Below, one piece after another: positions 23,023 to 30,872 of a stretch of 33,633 nucleotides of DNA. Made by a program: the position numbers and the translations under genes. The stretch lies in the NCBI RefSeq assembly GCF_000974985.2, contig NZ_LAVA02000115.1:1-33633 (forward strand). The letters are read 5' to 3'. The notes beneath the pieces were generated by a model. It was given only the letters and a program-made list of their open reading frames with translations, ran no database searches and had not been told where the DNA came from. Position 1 is the stretch's first letter; every line of letters begins with the position of its first letter. This DNA is from Streptomyces mangrovisoli (GTDB lineage Bacteria; Actinomycetota; Actinomycetes; Streptomycetales; Streptomycetaceae).

Positions 23023-23108
23023 TCGCGCGGTTCCCCGCGCCCCTGACGGGGCACACCCCACAGCCCGCCTCAGGGCAAACCCCCTCAGGGGCGCGGGGAA
23101 CTGCGCGA
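23023..23108. repeat. Dispersed long hairpin repeat, copy 2
   Basis: Arms 23023-23044 and 23087-23108 are identical to copy 1 and the loop is nearly so. Spacer sequence following both copies (GCCGCACAC, CACGACCTTCGACC) is also shared, so this is a local tandem duplication of about 144 bp. The region 22633-23242 holds no gene that I can support. Confidence 0.85.
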
Positions 23109-23154
23109 ACGAGCCCCGCCCAGCCGCACACGACCACGACCTTCGACCTCGGGC

Positions 23155-23192
23155 CCCTGAAGGGCCGCGCAGTGCCCCGCGGCCCTTCAGGG
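23155..23192. terminator. Perfect 15-bp stem hairpin, probable terminator
   Basis: CCCTGAAGGGCCGCG (23155-23169) and its exact complement (23178-23192) are separated by an eight-base loop. It lies 50 bp beyond the stop of the minus-strand gene 23243-24676 and would terminate that transcript. No U tract follows. Confidence 0.65.
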
Positions 23193-23242
23193 CGCAACCC
23201 TGAACGTGCCTCAGGGGCACACCCCGCCGAGCCGACCGCAGG

Positions 23243-24676
23243 TCACCCCCGCTGGGACCGCGCCTTGAACGCCGCCTTGCGGGCCTCCTTCGCGATCTTC
23301 TTGTCCGGGTGCAACCGCCCCATCGCGTCGAGGACGTCGGCCGTCGCCGGGTGGTCCACCCGCCAGGCGACCCCGAAGAACCCGCCGTGCTGCGCGGCCA
23401 GGCCCTCGACCAGGCCCTGGAGCTCCTCGGAGTTGCCCTCGGCCGCGAGCTGGGCGGCCAGCGTGTCGATGGTCAGCCAGAACACCATCTGCTCGGACGG
23501 CGCGGGCACGTCCGGCAGGCCCTGCTCGCTCAGCCAGACCCGGGCGAGACCGCCGAGTTCGGGATCCGCGAGGACCTCCCGCAGCGCGGGCTCCGCCTCC
23601 GCGCCGACCAGCGACAGCGCCTGCTGGCAGCGCAGCCGCCGCAACGGCGCCCCCGCGTCCGAGCCGCGCGCCGCGGTGAGCAACTCCCGCGCGGCCGCGA
23701 GCGGTTCGCGGCGGGCCAGCCACAAGTCGGTCTCCGCGAGCGCGGCCCGCGGCCCGAACCCGGACGTGCCGTCCAGCAGGACGTCCGCGCCCTCGTCCGC
23801 GAGGTCGCCGACCGCGGGCGCGCCGAACCCGGCGTCCAGCAGCCGGGCCCGCAGCCCGTAGCCACCGAGCGGGGTGAGCCGCACCATGCCGTAGCGGGAG
23901 ACGTCGGTGTCGTCGTCCGGGCCGCCCGCGTCCTCCGCGCCCGCGGCCTCCGCCATCAGCGCCTCGTCGACCGGCCGGTACTCCACCAGGCCCATCGGCG
24001 CGAGCAGCCGGAACTGGTCGTCGAGCCGGACCATCGCGTCCGAGACCTGCTCCAGGACGTCGTTGGTCGGCTCCCCCATGTCGCTCGGCACGAGCATGGA
24101 GGCGGCGAGCGCGGGCAGCGGCACGGGGCCCTCGGGGCCGTCCTCGGTGACCGTGAGGAGATAGAGGTTGGCCAGCACCCCGTCGAGGAACGCGGCCTCG
24201 GCCTCCGCCTCCCGCTGCCAGTCGAGTGACGCGAAATCGACCTCGCCGCCCTCCTGCTGGGCGGCCGCGAGATCGTCCAGATCGGGCAGGCTCGCGTCGG
24301 CGAGCACGGTCTCCAGTCCGGTCAGCCACAGCGCGAGCACGTCGTGCGGCGCGCCGCCGGTGAGCACGGCGAACTCCTCGCCCGCCGCGACGGCGCCGCT
24401 CTCCTCGTCGGCGATCTCGATCAGACCGGTGTCGACCGCGACCCGCCAGGCGAGCGCCGCGTCGGCCTGCGCGTCCTCGCCGGTCAGTTCCAGCACCTCG
24501 GCGGCGGCCGGAAGCTGCTCCTCCACCAGCCCGCCGCCCGCGTCGATCCGGGTGTCGGGCCCGGCCCAGCGGGCGAGGCGGGCGGCCCGGGACAGCAACG
24601 GCGTGGACAGCGCGTCGCGCGCCAGCTCCGCTTCGGGGTGCAGCCGCAGCGGCGGCAGGGGGGAGCTGTCTGACAT
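23243..24676 (-). CDS. Conserved hypothetical protein, acidic
   Basis: 477 residues; I recognise no family. It is mostly alpha-helical in character, strongly acidic through the middle (for example EEGGEVDFASLDW-like and GAEDAGGPDDDTDV stretches) with a lysine/arginine-rich C-terminus (DKKIAKEARKAAFKARSQRG). The C-terminal third resembles a run of short helical repeats (LRCQQALSLVGAEAEPALREVLADPELGGLARVWL), as in HEAT-type scaffolds. No signal peptide or membrane segment. GAGGAG precedes the ATG at suitable distance. It is monocistronic between a hairpin array and a divergent secreted enzyme. Confidence 0.85.
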   Translation of the reverse strand: MSDSSPLPPLRLHPEAELARDALSTPLLSRAARLARWAGPDTRIDAGGGLVEEQLPAAAEVLELTGEDAQADAALAWRVAVDTGLIEIADEESGAVAAGEEFAVLTGGAPHDVLALWLTGLETVLADASLPDLDDLAAAQQEGGEVDFASLDWQREAEAEAAFLDGVLANLYLLTVTEDGPEGPVPLPALAASMLVPSDMGEPTNDVLEQVSDAMVRLDDQFRLLAPMGLVEYRPVDEALMAEAAGAEDAGGPDDDTDVSRYGMVRLTPLGGYGLRARLLDAGFGAPAVGDLADEGADVLLDGTSGFGPRAALAETDLWLARREPLAAARELLTAARGSDAGAPLRRLRCQQALSLVGAEAEPALREVLADPELGGLARVWLSEQGLPDVPAPSEQMVFWLTIDTLAAQLAAEGNSEELQGLVEGLAAQHGGFFGVAWRVDHPATADVLDAMGRLHPDKKIAKEARKAAFKARSQRG

Positions 24677-24769
24677 CGGCTGGTTCTCCTCGGGCGCCTC
24701 GAAGGCCGTACGGCTCCATCGCGTACGGCCTCTCCATCGCGTACGGCAACCTGAATCCCGTACGACGAC

Positions 24770-24818
24770 TGAGCCCCTGACGGCCGTCCGGGAGGCCGGG
24801 GGCCGTCGCGGGGGCTCA
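24770..24818. terminator. Interrupted hairpin in the 24.7-25.1 kb gap
   Basis: TGAGCCCC (24770-24777) plus GACGGCC (24779-24785) pair with GGCCGTC (24801-24807) plus GGGGCTCA (24811-24818). It lies between divergent genes, so it may be a leader or insulator rather than a terminator. Just before it a CTCCATCGCGTACGG unit occurs twice (about 24714-24747). The rest of the gap to 25124 shows a TTGACA (24894-24899) but no convincing partner hexamer. Confidence 0.45.
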
Positions 24819-25124
24819 GCCGCTCAGCCTAGACGGATTTCGTCCGATGCCGCCCGGTTCCCGTCCCCGCCGCCCGGCGCACATGGCCGAAACCTTGACA
24901 AGTGACATGTCCACACAGGAGATTGACGCGCGTAGAAGTCGGGGGACATCTGTTCACCGGAATCACGGACCAGGCCTCCGCGGGCGTCCGTCTCCGGACT
25001 GTCTACGCGCGTCACCCGCACCACCGCATCACCCCGCCCCACCCGCACCGCCATGCGTCGTCACCCGCACCGCCATGCACCCTCACTCGTCCCGCCACCC
25101 ATGCACATCCCCGGAGGGATTCCG

Positions 25125-26948
25125 TTGCCGAGCAAGTCTTCCGCGCGTCTCGCCGCGCTCACCGTCGCCGCCGTGTGCTCCGCGGCGTCCACCGTCGCCC
25201 TGACCTCGCCCGCCCACGCGGCCTCCGTGCGCATCCACGACATCCAGGGCACCACGCGGACCTCTCCGTACGCCGGCCAGAAGGTCACGGACGTGCCCGG
25301 CATCGTCACCGGCGTGCGCACCTACGGTTCCTCCAAGGGCTTCTGGATCCAGGACCCGACGCCGGACGCCGACCCGGCCACCAGCGAGGGCGTCTTCGTC
25401 TTCACCAGCTCCACCCCGACGGTCGCGGTCGGCGACTCGGTCACGGTCGCCGGCACGGTCTCGGAGTACGTGCCCGGCGGCGCCTCCACCGGCAACCAGT
25501 CGGTCACGGAGATCGGCAAGCCGACCGTGACGGTCGTCTCCAGCGGCAACGCGGTCCCCGCCCCGACCGTCATCGACTCCCGTTCGGTGCCCGCGGCCTA
25601 CACCCCGGCGGGCGACACCGCCGCCGCGGGCTCGATCAATGCGCTGACGCTCCGCCCGGCCGCGTACGCCCTGGACTACTACGAGTCCCTCGAGGGCATG
25701 AACGTCCAGGTCTCCGACACCCGCGTGACGACCGCCACCGACCCCTACGCCGAGCTGTGGGTCACCGTGAAGCCCCGGGAGAACCGCACTGCCCGCGGCG
25801 GCTCGCTCTACGGCTCCTACGACGCGCAGAACACCGGCCGGATCCAGATCCAGTCCCTGGGCGCGACCGCGGACTTCCCCGTCGCGAACGTCGGCGACAC
25901 CCTGGCGGGCACCACCGCCGGCCCCTTCGACTACAACTCGTACGGCGGCTACACCGTCGTGGCCAACACCCTGGGCACCCTGCGCGGCGGCGGCCTCCAG
26001 CGGGAGACCACGCGCAAGCAGGCGCGCGACGAGCTGGCCGTGGCCACCTACAACGTCGAGAACCTCGACCCGTCCGACGCCACGTTCGCGGCGCACGCCT
26101 CCGCGATCGTGAACAACCTCAAGTCGCCCGACATCGTGTCCCTGGAGGAGATCCAGGACAACGACGGCGCCACCGACGACGGGGTCGTCGACGCGAGCGT
26201 GACGGTGAACAAGCTGATCGACGCGATCGTCGCGGCGGGCGGCCCGCGCTACGACTGGCGCTCCATCGACCCCGTGAACGACCAGGACGGCGGCGAGCCC
26301 GGCGGCAACATCCGCCAGGTGTTCCTGTTCAACCCGGAGCGGGTGTCCTTCACCGACCGGGCGGGCGGCGACTCCACCACCGCCGTGGGCGTCACCAAGG
26401 TGCACGGCAAGGCGCAGCTCACCGCCTCCCCCGGCCGCGTCGAGCCGGCCGACTCGGCGTGGTCGGCCAGCCGCAAGCCGCTGGCCGGCGAGTTCGTCTT
26501 CCGCGGCAGGACGGTCTTCGTGATCGCCAACCACCTGAACTCCAAGGGCGGCGACCAGGGTCTGACCGCGCAGTACCAGCCGCCGACGCGCAGCTCGGAG
26601 ACCCAGCGGCACGCGCAGGCGACGCTGGTCAACGCGTTCGTCAAGGACATCCTGGCGGTCCAGAAGAACGCCGACGTCATCGCTCTCGGCGACATGAACG
26701 ACTTCGAGTTCTCCGACACCGCGAAGCTTCTCGAGGGCGACGGCGAGCTGTGGTCGGCGATCAAGTCGCTGCCCAGGAACGAGCGTTACACCTACGACTA
26801 CCAGGGCAACGAGCAGGTCCTCGACCAGATCCTGATCAGCCCGGACATCCGTCGCGACTGCTTCGCCTACGACTCCGTGCACATCAACTCGGAGTTCAGC
26901 GACCAGATCAGCGACCACGACCCGCAGGTGCTGCGCTTCCGGCCGTAG
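25125..26948 (+). CDS. Secreted endonuclease/exonuclease/phosphatase family enzyme
   Basis: 607 residues from a TTG at 25125, chosen because GGAGGG stands six bases before it and it yields a clean signal peptide (MPSKSSARLAALTVAAV ... SPAHA, cleavage near residue 32). The in-frame ATG at 25101 lacks a ribosome site. An N-terminal OB-fold-like domain (about 33-290, VPGIVTGV, FWIQDP) is followed by an EEP nuclease/phosphodiesterase domain with VATYNVEN (about 305), SLEEIQD (about 338), IANHLNSKGGD (about 467), LGDMNDF (about 521) and SDHDP (about 595), the full catalytic set. It resembles extracellular nucleases of the ExeM/NucH type. A GTTCACC half-site at about 24954 hints at phosphate control, but only weakly. 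Confidence 0.9.
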   Translation: MPSKSSARLAALTVAAVCSAASTVALTSPAHAASVRIHDIQGTTRTSPYAGQKVTDVPGIVTGVRTYGSSKGFWIQDPTPDADPATSEGVFVFTSSTPTVAVGDSVTVAGTVSEYVPGGASTGNQSVTEIGKPTVTVVSSGNAVPAPTVIDSRSVPAAYTPAGDTAAAGSINALTLRPAAYALDYYESLEGMNVQVSDTRVTTATDPYAELWVTVKPRENRTARGGSLYGSYDAQNTGRIQIQSLGATADFPVANVGDTLAGTTAGPFDYNSYGGYTVVANTLGTLRGGGLQRETTRKQARDELAVATYNVENLDPSDATFAAHASAIVNNLKSPDIVSLEEIQDNDGATDDGVVDASVTVNKLIDAIVAAGGPRYDWRSIDPVNDQDGGEPGGNIRQVFLFNPERVSFTDRAGGDSTTAVGVTKVHGKAQLTASPGRVEPADSAWSASRKPLAGEFVFRGRTVFVIANHLNSKGGDQGLTAQYQPPTRSSETQRHAQATLVNAFVKDILAVQKNADVIALGDMNDFEFSDTAKLLEGDGELWSAIKSLPRNERYTYDYQGNEQVLDQILISPDIRRDCFAYDSVHINSEFSDQISDHDPQVLRFRP

Positions 26949-26972
26949 GTCCGGGGCCCGGCGAACGCCGCC

Positions 26973-27010
26973 GGGGCCGCCCGTCGCCGGCGTGCTGGCC
27001 GGGCGGCCCC
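26973..27010. terminator. Bidirectional terminator hairpin
   Basis: GGGGCCGCCCG (26973-26983) and CGGGCGGCCCC (27000-27010) are perfect complements with a 16-base loop that can pair further. It lies between the stops of the convergent nuclease and SRPBCC genes. Confidence 0.7.
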
Positions 27011-27038
27011 CGCCCGTCTCCGGCGTGGGCCGCTCCCG

Positions 27039-27773
27039 TCAGGCGTAGGCCCCGTCCAACCACTCCTGCCACGCGGCCCCGTTCTCCTTGGCGTCGGCGT
27101 CCGGGGCGAAGTCGTGGACGCTGATCCCGAGCGGCGCGCCCCAGTGACCCCGTCCGAAGAACCGGACGAGGGCGTCGTCGGTGCGCAGCCCGATGAAATA
27201 CGCGTCACGGTGGTCGAGTACGGCCTCGACGGGCCGCCCGTGCGGTCCGCGGACCGTGACCCGCTCCCCCACGGCCGTCTCGGCGGTCAGGCCGAGGGCG
27301 CGGGCGGCGGGCTCCAGGCCCTCCGGGACGGCGGACGCGGCGGGCCCGTCGACCGTGGCGAAGGCGACCGGGCGGGGCGCGAAGTGGACCAGGTACTCGC
27401 GCAGGGTGTGCAGATAGAAGTCGGTGTGCCGGCTCGCCCCGTCGTACTGGTTGTCCCAGTCGTCGGTGAAGATGCCGCTGTGCACGTAGCGCACCCAGGC
27501 GCGGCCGCCGTCGCGCGGCTCGACGGTGTGCTCCAGCTGGTTGGCGCTCTGCGTCGGGAAGCCGACGTCCTCGCTGCGGATGGTCAGATGGTGCGGCGGG
27601 TCCCACGCCGTGACCGTGGAGCCGAAGGCGGCCGCGCCGCCCACCCGGGGCTCCGGCGGCTGCATCGGCCACAGATAGCCGCCCGTCCCCTCGGTGATCG
27701 CCGTCCACACCTCCTCCGGCGTGGCGTCGACCTCGAACTCGCGGACGATCTCGAATTCCTTGTCCTGTGCCAT
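27039..27773 (-). CDS. SRPBCC (AHSA1-like) domain protein
   Basis: 244 residues. The first 150 are a START/SRPBCC lipid- or ligand-binding fold of the AHSA1 kind: EIVREFEVDATPEEVWTAITEGTGGYLWPM is the family's opening strand-helix, and TVTAWDPPHHLTIRSE the usual second block. The C-terminal 90 residues form an extra domain less typical of the family. It follows the HTH regulator gene by 22 bases in one operon, a common arrangement in actinobacteria. Ligand and role are unknown. GAGGAG lies eight bases before the ATG. Confidence 0.88.
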   Translation of the reverse strand: MAQDKEFEIVREFEVDATPEEVWTAITEGTGGYLWPMQPPEPRVGGAAAFGSTVTAWDPPHHLTIRSEDVGFPTQSANQLEHTVEPRDGGRAWVRYVHSGIFTDDWDNQYDGASRHTDFYLHTLREYLVHFAPRPVAFATVDGPAASAVPEGLEPAARALGLTAETAVGERVTVRGPHGRPVEAVLDHRDAYFIGLRTDDALVRFFGRGHWGAPLGISVHDFAPDADAKENGAAWQEWLDGAYA

Positions 27774-27795
27774 GGTTCGGGCTCCTCGACTGCGC

Positions 27796-28434
27796 TCACC
27801 GCTCGGTGAGTTCGGGGTTCTCGGGTCCGGCGTCCGACGGTCCGGGCTCCGGGGACTTCAGCGTGGGGTGGACGGCGACGACGATCCGGTGCTCGCGCCC
27901 GCCGGCGGCCCCGGGGGCGTCGTACTTGTTGATCAGGGCGGTGACCCCCGCGGTCAACTCGGTGACGAAAGCGGCCCGTTCGGCGGCCGAGGCGAACGTC
28001 ACCTCGCCGTCCAGGGCGAAGGTGGCGAGCGGCTTGCGGGCCTTGGTGGCGCCGGTGATCAACGAGCCCACGTCCCGGACCAGTCGGGCACCCAGGGCCA
28101 GCAGCCAGCGGGCGGAGAACTGGTCGCGGAAGCGGTCCGGGTCGGGCTGGACGGAGGCGAGGGCGAGCGGCGAGATGACGTACGACGCCGCGGTCGCACG
28201 CATCAGCCGCTCGGTGACGTTGCCCTTGCGCCGCTCCCCGGCCAGCTCCACCAGGCCGTGCCGCTCCAGCGCCTTGAGGTGGTAGTTCACCTTCTGCCGG
28301 GGCAGGCCGACCTTGCCGGCCAGCATGGCGGCCGACGCGGGGCCGCCCGCGAGCTCGGCGAGCAGCCTGGCCCGTATGGGATCCAGTGAAACGGCTGCCG
28401 CCTCGGCGTCCTCGATCACGGTCACGTCCAACAT
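27796..28434 (-). CDS. ArsR-type winged-helix transcriptional regulator
   Basis: 212 residues. The winged helix covers about residues 15-75, with SLDPIRARLLAELAGGPASAAMLAGKVGLPRQKVNYHLKALERHGLVELAGER, in which the recognition helix QKVNYHLKALE is typical of ArsR/DUF-type regulators. No metal-binding cysteines of the classical ArsR kind are present. The C-terminal half is a helical effector or dimer domain. It is the first gene of an operon with the SRPBCC gene, and a strong dyad lies just upstream. Confidence 0.88.
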   Translation of the reverse strand: MLDVTVIEDAEAAAVSLDPIRARLLAELAGGPASAAMLAGKVGLPRQKVNYHLKALERHGLVELAGERRKGNVTERLMRATAASYVISPLALASVQPDPDRFRDQFSARWLLALGARLVRDVGSLITGATKARKPLATFALDGEVTFASAAERAAFVTELTAGVTALINKYDAPGAAGGREHRIVVAVHPTLKSPEPGPSDAGPENPELTER

Positions 28435-28449
28435 GCCTCCACCTTCTCA

Positions 28450-28487
28450 CCGAACAATTTTCTTGTCCAGACGGACAGAATGTTCGG
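28450..28487. promoter_or_regulatory. Nested dyads upstream of the ArsR-type gene
   Basis: An outer pair CCGAACA (28450-28456) / TGTTCGG (28481-28487) encloses an inner pair TGTCC (28464-28468) / GGACA (28473-28477). It starts 16 bases before the regulator's ATG, so bound protein would cover the promoter or leader. Autoregulation by the ArsR-type protein is inferred. Confidence 0.5.
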
Positions 28488-28550
28488 CCCGGTCCGGAGG
28501 CGGGAGGCGGGGGCATTCCGCCGGATGTCCGACCGCGGGTCGGTGGGGCT

Positions 28551-28626
28551 CGTTCGCGCAGTTCCCCGCGCCCCTGAAGGTGCGGCCGGGCCCCATTCCC
28601 GAGGGGCGCGGGGAACTGCGCGAACG
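28551..28626. repeat. Dispersed long hairpin repeat, copy 3
   Basis: Perfect 25-base arms (28551-28575 and 28602-28626) around a 26-base loop. The arm sequence (GCGCAGTTCCCCGCGCCCCT core) is that of the copies at 22.9 and 23.0 kb, but the loop differs. It lies between divergent promoters of the ArsR operon and dapA. Confidence 0.88.
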
Positions 28627-28660
28627 GCCTCCACCGGCCCGCACGCGACGAAGACCCCCC

Positions 28661-28700
28661 TTGCGAAGCAATGCTTATCGATACGCCGTAGAAAATTTAA
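28661..28700 (+). promoter_or_regulatory. AT-rich control region of the dapA-type gene
   Basis: A 40-base AT-rich island holds an odd palindrome AAGCA-A-TGCTT (28666-28676), directly followed by TATCGATA (28676-28683), then a -10-like TAGAAA (28689-28694). The paired sites resemble LysR-type regulator boxes. No LysR gene is in the window. The predicted transcription start falls at or near the GTG at 28701. Confidence 0.5.
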
Positions 28701-28736
28701 GTGGAGCTGTACGGTTGTCGCGCCGAGACTACGTCC

Positions 28737-29651
28737 ATGACGAACGCCGACCCCTCACTCCCGCCCTTCGGCCGGGCCCTCTGCGCGATGGTCACCCCGT
28801 TCACCGAGGCGGGCGCGCTCGACCTCGACGGTGCCGCACTCCTCGCCGACCGCCTGGTGCGCGAGGGCTGCGACGGCCTCGTGCTGAACGGCACCACGGG
28901 CGAGTCGCCGACCACCACGGACGCCGAGAAGTCCGCGCTGGTCCGCGCCGTGCGTGCGGCGGTCGGTGACCGGGCGCGCCTGGTCACCGGCGTCGGCTCG
29001 GCCGACACCCGGCACACGGTCGAACTCGCCCTGGCCGCCGGGGAGTCGGGCGCCGACGGGGTGCTCATCGTGACGCCGTACTACAGCAGGCCGCCGCAGG
29101 ACGCGCTGGAGGCGCACTTCACCGAGGTCGCCGACGCCTGCGAACTGCCGGTCATGCTCTACGACATCCCCGGCCGCACCGGCACCCGTATCGAGCCCGG
29201 CACGATGATCCGGCTCGCCGCGCACCCCCGGATCGTGGCCGTGAAGGACTGCTCCTACGACCTCCTCGGCACCCAGAAGGTGCTCGCGCAAACGGGGTTG
29301 GCGTACTACGCGGGCTGCGACGAGCACGCGCTCGCGCTGTACGCGGTCGGCGGCGCCGGGTATGTGAGCACGGTCGCGAACGTCGTACCGGGACTCATGC
29401 GGTCCGTGCTGGACGCGTTCGACGCGGGCGACACGGCTCGGGCCGCGCGGCTGATGCGGCGGGCCGTGCCGCTGATCGAGGCGGTGATGGACGCGGGCCT
29501 GCCCGGCACGGTCACCGCGAAGGCGCTGCTGGCCGGGCTCGGGCTGCCGGCGGGCCCGGTCCGCGCACCGCTGCGGCCCGCCGACCGGGAGACGGCCGAC
29601 GGGCTGCGGGCGGTGCTGGCGGGGGTCACGGGCGAACCCGCGGCCGTCTGA
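28737..29651 (+). CDS. dapA: 4-hydroxy-tetrahydrodipicolinate synthase
   Basis: 304 residues. It condenses pyruvate with aspartate semialdehyde, the first step committed to diaminopimelate and lysine. All diagnostic DapA residues are seen: GTTGESPTTT loop (Thr pair), YDIPGRTGTR with the catalytic tyrosine and the substrate-binding arginine, and the Schiff-base lysine in IVAVKDCSYD. This sets it apart from the two catabolic DapA relatives earlier in the window. The ATG at 28737 has a poor ribosome site. A GTG at 28701, in frame and at the predicted transcript start, could give a leaderless product 12 residues longer. It is convergent with the propeller gene, 9 bases apart. Confidence 0.88.
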   Translation: MTNADPSLPPFGRALCAMVTPFTEAGALDLDGAALLADRLVREGCDGLVLNGTTGESPTTTDAEKSALVRAVRAAVGDRARLVTGVGSADTRHTVELALAAGESGADGVLIVTPYYSRPPQDALEAHFTEVADACELPVMLYDIPGRTGTRIEPGTMIRLAAHPRIVAVKDCSYDLLGTQKVLAQTGLAYYAGCDEHALALYAVGGAGYVSTVANVVPGLMRSVLDAFDAGDTARAARLMRRAVPLIEAVMDAGLPGTVTAKALLAGLGLPAGPVRAPLRPADRETADGLRAVLAGVTGEPAAV

Positions 29652-29660
29652 CGGGCCCGC

Positions 29661-30872
29661 TCAGCGGTCGGCGAAGATGGGCTGCCAGCGCCCGGCCGCG
29701 CCGTCGTTGCCCTTGCGGAAGCCGCTGAGCGGCACCTCCTTGTCGCTGCCGATGGTCACCAGCACCAGCCGCTGGTGGAACTCGTTCTTCTCCCCCTTGG
29801 TGAGATCCCAGGCGATCAGGGACTTGTCACTCGCCCAGGCGAGCAGCTGCTGGCCGTGGATCTCGGTCTTCGGCTTCCCGGTGACCGGGTCCAGGAGCCA
29901 CGAGGAGGTGTGCCACTTCTTGCCCGCGAAGTCCCCGGCGAGCTTGGTGCCGTCGGGCGAGAGGCCCGCGAGCACGTACCAGGACCGGTGCGCCTCGGAC
30001 GCGGGCGCCTCGACCGGCCTGCCGTGGACGTCGTAGAACCCGATCCAGGGGGCGGTGGACGTCGCGGTCATGATCGAGCCGCCGCTCTGGCTGAAGGCGA
30101 AGTCCTGACGCGTGTTGACGGGTTCGGCGTCGGGATCGTCACTCGTCGTGTCCACCGCGGCCCAGGAACCCTTGCCCGAGGCCGCGTCGAGGACGTAGAA
30201 GCCGGTGCGCGAGCAGGGCACCTCCCGGAAGGCGTTGCCGCTCTTGTCCTCCTGGTAGAACCGGTCGGGGTTGTCGCCGTACGTCGTCGCGACGATCTTC
30301 GTGCCGTCGGGCGAGAACGCGAGCCCACCGACCGGATGGTCGACCGGGATCCAGCGCTTGATCTTTCCGCTGGCGAGGTCGAGCAGGCCGATCCGGCGCA
30401 CCGGCAGGTGCTGTTCCAGGACCGCTGCGGTGTGCAGGCCCGGGGCCACCGCGACCCACGACCAGCGGGTGGTCTTCTCGTAACGGCCGCTCTTCGGGTC
30501 GAGCAGCCAGTAGGTCCGCGTGCTGACGCCGTCGTGCGCGTTCGAGAAGACGGACTTCGAGGTGTAGTAGGCGGCCAGCGCGGTCCGGCCGGCCGCGACG
30601 AGTTCGGTCGGCGGCGACTGCTTGGGATGCGCGGAGACGGTGTGGGAGTCGACCACGCCCGAGGGCCGTACGTCGTGCCCGCCGGAGGTCAGCCGCGGCA
30701 CCCCGACCGCGACGGTGATCACCGCCGCGGCGGCGCCCGCCACGGACGCGATACGGCGGTTGCGGCGGCGTCTGCGTACGGTCAGCACCCGGTCGGCCAG
30801 GCCGGCGCCGGGCGGCGGCTGTTCGTCGGCCTGCTCGCGCAGCGCCGCGCGCACCAGTTCCTCGACGTTCAC
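29661..30872 (-). CDS. Membrane-anchored beta-propeller-like protein, sigma-factor partner
   Basis: 403 residues from a GTG overlapping the sigma-factor stop as GTGA. A cytoplasmic N-terminus of about 38 residues ends in the basic stop-transfer RRRRRNRR, followed by one membrane segment (about 41-59). The outside part (65-403) has WD40/TolB-like repeats, seen in FSPDGTKIVATTYGD, FSQSGGSIMTATS, LSPDGTKLAGDFAG and WLLDPKSGRYE-type strands. No classical anti-sigma zinc motif is present in the short N-terminus. Because it is translationally coupled to a SigE-family sigma factor it may sense an external signal or regulate that factor. Specific ligand unknown. Confidence 0.85.
   Translation of the reverse strand: MNVEELVRAALREQADEQPPPGAGLADRVLTVRRRRRNRRIASVAGAAAAVITVAVGVPRLTSGGHDVRPSGVVDSHTVSAHPKQSPPTELVAAGRTALAAYYTSKSVFSNAHDGVSTRTYWLLDPKSGRYEKTTRWSWVAVAPGLHTAAVLEQHLPVRRIGLLDLASGKIKRWIPVDHPVGGLAFSPDGTKIVATTYGDNPDRFYQEDKSGNAFREVPCSRTGFYVLDAASGKGSWAAVDTTSDDPDAEPVNTRQDFAFSQSGGSIMTATSTAPWIGFYDVHGRPVEAPASEAHRSWYVLAGLSPDGTKLAGDFAGKKWHTSSWLLDPVTGKPKTEIHGQQLLAWASDKSLIAWDLTKGEKNEFHQRLVLVTIGSDKEVPLSGFRKGNDGAAGRWQPIFADR

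Noticed and set aside
22633..23242. Protein-coding frames across the hairpin array (for example 22514-23203 on the plus strand)
   Set aside because: They consist of repeated translations of the palindromic repeats and lack ribosome sites.
24948..24970. PHO box before the secreted nuclease gene
   Set aside because: Only one GTTCACC unit is convincing. Neighbouring 11-base units do not match.
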